DNA of 64,000 bases from the NCBI RefSeq assembly GCF_003688625.1, contig NZ_RCWY01000001.1:372001-436000 (forward strand). The letters are read 5' to 3'. Below the pieces are notes generated by a model. The model was not told the DNA's origin, did no database searches, and saw nothing but the letters and a program-made list of their open reading frames with translations. This document shows, one piece after another, positions 61,995-64,000 of the stretch (position 1 is the first letter of the stretch; every line of letters starts with the position of its first letter). A program made the position numbers and the translations under genes. The stretch is from Sphingomonas sp. PP-CE-3A-406 (GTDB lineage Bacteria > Pseudomonadota > Alphaproteobacteria > Sphingomonadales > Sphingomonadaceae).

Positions 61995-62339
61995 ATGAAT
62001 GGACAGACGATAGCGGTGCAGATCGCTGCGGCGGGCGACGGTGCGTGGTTTGCCAGGAACCCGGACCGTCGGTTGCGCCTCCGTAACATGATCCCGGGCG
62101 AATTCAGCGACATCGGCGGCGAACCGCCGGTCGGGATGGCCTGGCGGACGATCGTGATCGAAGCGCAACCCGGCGCGCGCAGCCGGCAGGCCATCGCCTT
62201 GCCGCTTGGCACCGACATCGAGCAGTTCACCGACGAGGCATTGTTCGAGCTATTCGTTCAGGTGGCACCGACGGGTGCGCGGCAGGTGATCGCCTCGCTC
62301 CGCAAGGTCAAGCTTCCCGTCGCGACCGGTGCCTCTTAA
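61995..62339 (+). CDS. Hypothetical protein divergent from the siderophore receptor
   Basis: The 114-residue product begins MNGQTIAVQIAAAGDGAWFA and contains RNMIPGEFSDIGGEPPVGMA, RTIVIEAQPGARSRQAIALP and ELFVQVAPTGARQVIASL. There is no signal peptide and no membrane helix; the composition suggests one small beta-rich soluble domain. No family is recognised. It shares a 151-base promoter region, with its Fur box, with the siderophore receptor, so it may be iron-regulated. Another ATG is not available nearer the conserved part. Confidence 0.6.
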   Translation: MNGQTIAVQIAAAGDGAWFARNPDRRLRLRNMIPGEFSDIGGEPPVGMAWRTIVIEAQPGARSRQAIALPLGTDIEQFTDEALFELFVQVAPTGARQVIASLRKVKLPVATGAS

Positions 62340-62432
62340 GGTCAGGGTCCAGCGGATCATCGGCATACCGGGCAATAATCGGGATGGACGACCGCCAAAC
62401 TTGACGAACGGAAGTTTTCAACGGCGTCGGCC

Positions 62433-62530
62433 GTGTTAGCTTGCCCACAGAGACGCGCGTCGATCGATGAAGCGTCCACGGCGCCCCGCCCGGATACGAG
62501 AGTGTCGCACGGACGGGCGGGGCGCTTCTC
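62433..62530 (+). ncRNA. Possible small RNA or structured 3' element
   Basis: The gene-free 202 bases between the hypothetical gene and astB contain two potential stems in a row. One is GACGC (62452-62456) with GCGTC (62472-62476). The other is the long GC hairpin at 62481-62525, followed by TTCTCC. A TTGACG at 62401 could be a -35 element but no good -10 is visible. This is a weak candidate. Confidence 0.2.
62481..62525. terminator. GC-rich hairpin past the astB stop
   Basis: GCGCCCCGCCCG (62481-62492) and CGGGCGGGGCGC (62514-62525) form a perfect 12-bp stem around a 21-base loop, 16 bases beyond the astB stop codon. It lies between convergent genes and probably marks the 3' end of astB mRNA. 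Confidence 0.6.
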
Positions 62531-62541
62531 CCTAGTAATGC

Positions 62542-63831
62542 TCAGACTTCGTCGGGGCCGAAGCCAAGCGCTCGGGTTAGCGTGGCGCGCGCGCGCGTGC
62601 AGCGTTCCCAAAGTCGCGGATCGCCGAGGTCATCAAAGCCGATCGCCTCCGGCCATTCGCGGGCGACGACGTCTTCGATCCGGGTGCAGATCGTATCGTC
62701 CAGCAGGAACCGGGGATCGATCGAGGCGAGTGCGTCCTCGCCGACCTGGACGCGCAACCGCAGGCAGGCGGGGCCGCCGCCGTTGCGCATCGATTCCCGG
62801 ACGTCGACGACTTCGAGCCGGCGGATCGGACCGCCATCCGCGACTTGCTCGGTTAGCCACGTCCATACCGCAGCATCCTCCCGCGCTTCGGCGGGAAGCA
62901 CCAGGGTCATCGTACCGTCAGGCGCGGTGACGAGCTGCGAGTTGAACAGATAGCTTCCGATCGCGGACTTGAGGCTTACCCGGTCGGCGGGGACGGCGAG
63001 GATCACCACGTCCGGCACGAGCCGTCGTAAGTCGCTATAGAACGCCCGAGGGTCGGCGAAGGCGTGCTCGTGCGTGAAGAGAACGTGCCCGTTGGCGACC
63101 GCTACGACGTCGTTGTGGAATGCACCGGCTGCGATCGCAGCGTCGCTTTGCCGGACCATCAGCGTGCGCGCGGGGTCGAGGCCGTGGCGACGCGCGACCG
63201 CTTCGCTTGCGGTGCGTGACTGGCGGGACGGGAAGCCGCCAACGTGCCCCTCGCCATAGACGAAGATCTCGACGCCGCTGCCGCCCGCTTGCGGCACGAT
63301 CCGCATGAAGTTCGCCGCGCCCTCGTCGCCGAACGCCGCAGGAACGGGGGAATGAATTCGGAAGAAGCGCGCGTCGCCGAACGCGAGCCGCAACTGACGC
63401 TCGGTCTGCCCGCACTCGCTCGCGCGGTGCGGCATGGTCGACAGGTTCGCCACCGAGATATGGCAGAGCCCGTCGGCGGTATCAGGGGCGGGCGATACCG
63501 TCCCGGCATTCGCGGTCCACATCGCCGACGCGGAGAAGGCGTTCGCGACAAGGGCGCGGTCGGCGTTCCAGGCCGAGGCAAGCACCTCGGCATCGCTGCC
63601 GACAAAGCCCAGCGCGCGGAGCCAGTCGATATTCGGGCGGACGTGTGGGAGAAAGAGGCCCTGCCTGAACCCCAACGCAAGCAACCGCCGCATCTTCGCG
63701 ACGCCTTGGAGCGCGGCAAGCCGAGGCGCCGAGACCGCGCCCGCATTGTTCGCCGAAGCCAGATTGCCGATCGAGAGACCCGCATAATTGTGCGTCGGCC
63801 CGACCAGCCCGTCGAAATTGACCTCGATCAC
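62542..63831 (-). CDS. astB: N-succinylarginine dihydrolase
   Basis: The GTG at 63831 has AAAGGA five bases upstream and places the family N-terminus IEVNFDGLVGPTHNYAGLS at once; an ATG ten codons earlier (63861) is the alternative. The product has about 429 residues. GDEGAANFMRIV (Glu), FHNDVVAVANGHVLF (His) and the C-terminal NGGGPACLRLRVQ (nucleophile Cys) match the catalytic triad of AstB. It converts N2-succinylarginine to N2-succinylornithine, ammonia and CO2 in the arginine succinyltransferase pathway. No other ast gene is in the window; they probably lie upstream, past 64000. Confidence 0.94.
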   Translation of the reverse strand: MIEVNFDGLVGPTHNYAGLSIGNLASANNAGAVSAPRLAALQGVAKMRRLLALGFRQGLFLPHVRPNIDWLRALGFVGSDAEVLASAWNADRALVANAFSASAMWTANAGTVSPAPDTADGLCHISVANLSTMPHRASECGQTERQLRLAFGDARFFRIHSPVPAAFGDEGAANFMRIVPQAGGSGVEIFVYGEGHVGGFPSRQSRTASEAVARRHGLDPARTLMVRQSDAAIAAGAFHNDVVAVANGHVLFTHEHAFADPRAFYSDLRRLVPDVVILAVPADRVSLKSAIGSYLFNSQLVTAPDGTMTLVLPAEAREDAAVWTWLTEQVADGGPIRRLEVVDVRESMRNGGGPACLRLRVQVGEDALASIDPRFLLDDTICTRIEDVVAREWPEAIGFDDLGDPRLWERCTRARATLTRALGFGPDEV

Positions 63832-64000
63832 GACAATCCTTTCCCGTGCTGTCCGCGTCATATGACTGAATAGTAGCGCGTCGGACTGCGATCAGGCCAG
63901 CCGGGGGGCTGAGAAATCAGGCGATTTATGCAAGCGTCACAGCCGGGCCCGCGACGTCGGAGATCGCAGCGTAGGATGCATAATGTTCGGGGAAAGCGGG

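Noticed and set aside
1..64000. Search by eye for tRNA, rRNA, CRISPR, prophage and transposase genes
   Set aside because: No cloverleaf-type conserved arms, direct-repeat arrays, integrase or transposase motifs were recognised. The only repeats seen are short palindromes.

Overview
This 64 kb window is dense, GC-rich chromosomal DNA from an alphaproteobacterium, most likely Sphingomonas or a close relative. The evidence is indirect: three large TonB-dependent receptors with sphingomonad-type neighbours, a SusD-less maltooligosaccharide locus, a group-2 Mrp/Pha antiporter with fused A-B subunits, PhoX/PhoD phosphatases, and very long antisense open frames typical of high-GC codon bias. No rRNA, tRNA, CRISPR array, phage or insertion sequence was recognised. 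The genus is inferred from content; there is no marker gene here.

Layout, left to right. 1-2.1 kb: the 3' end of a KaiC-like gene translationally coupled to a hybrid histidine kinase. 2.1-2.3 kb: a gutted polysaccharide deacetylase remnant. 2.4-3.2 kb: a Cys-rich lipoprotein. 3.2-9.1 kb: a six-gene Mrp/Pha monovalent cation/proton antiporter operon. 9.4-16.9 kb: nitronate monooxygenase, a periplasmic molybdenum aldehyde oxidoreductase (paoABC), a small protein, a dihydrolipoyl-dehydrogenase-like enzyme and a GST. 16.9-28.1 kb: a maltooligosaccharide system (TonB receptor, alpha-amylase, alpha-glucosidase, GH97) divergent from a LacI regulator and a sugar MFS permease. 28.2-33.0 kb: a divergent membrane-stress cluster related to E. 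coli yjfIJKLM-yjfC (DUF1190, DUF350, DUF2491 on one strand; DUF2170, PspA, ATP-grasp and an ankyrin protein on the other). 33.1-38.3 kb: trhO, then a tyrosine/homogentisate module (hppD, hmgA, maiA, Rieske protein) with a divergent MarR regulator. 38.3-41.9 kb: LysR, malate synthase G, gamma carbonic anhydrase. 41.9-49.7 kb: fatty-acid uptake and beta-oxidation (FadL-like porin, DUF2147 protein, FadB-like, thiolase, acyl-CoA ligase, MerR). 49.9-58.9 kb: a phosphate-starvation locus (PhoX, TonB receptor, PhoD around a divergent Pho box) and an M3 peptidase. 59-64 kb: a GST, a siderophore receptor and an unknown gene around a Fur box, and astB.

The modules read as nutrient scavenging: each TonB receptor sits beside a different regulatory signal (LacI-type operator candidates, Pho box, Fur box), and carbon from tyrosine, fatty acids and maltodextrins enters central metabolism, with malate synthase present for the glyoxylate route. 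Two families of short imperfect palindromes (three copies and two copies) lie at gene 3' ends; four of the five copies are between convergent genes, which suggests a role in ending transcription.

The most promising poorly described system is the PspA/DUF2170/DUF2491/DUF350/DUF1190/ATP-grasp cluster at 28.2-33.0 kb. Here it is split into two divergent arms around a perfect 29-bp inverted repeat and carries an ankyrin-repeat protein translationally coupled to the ATP-grasp enzyme.
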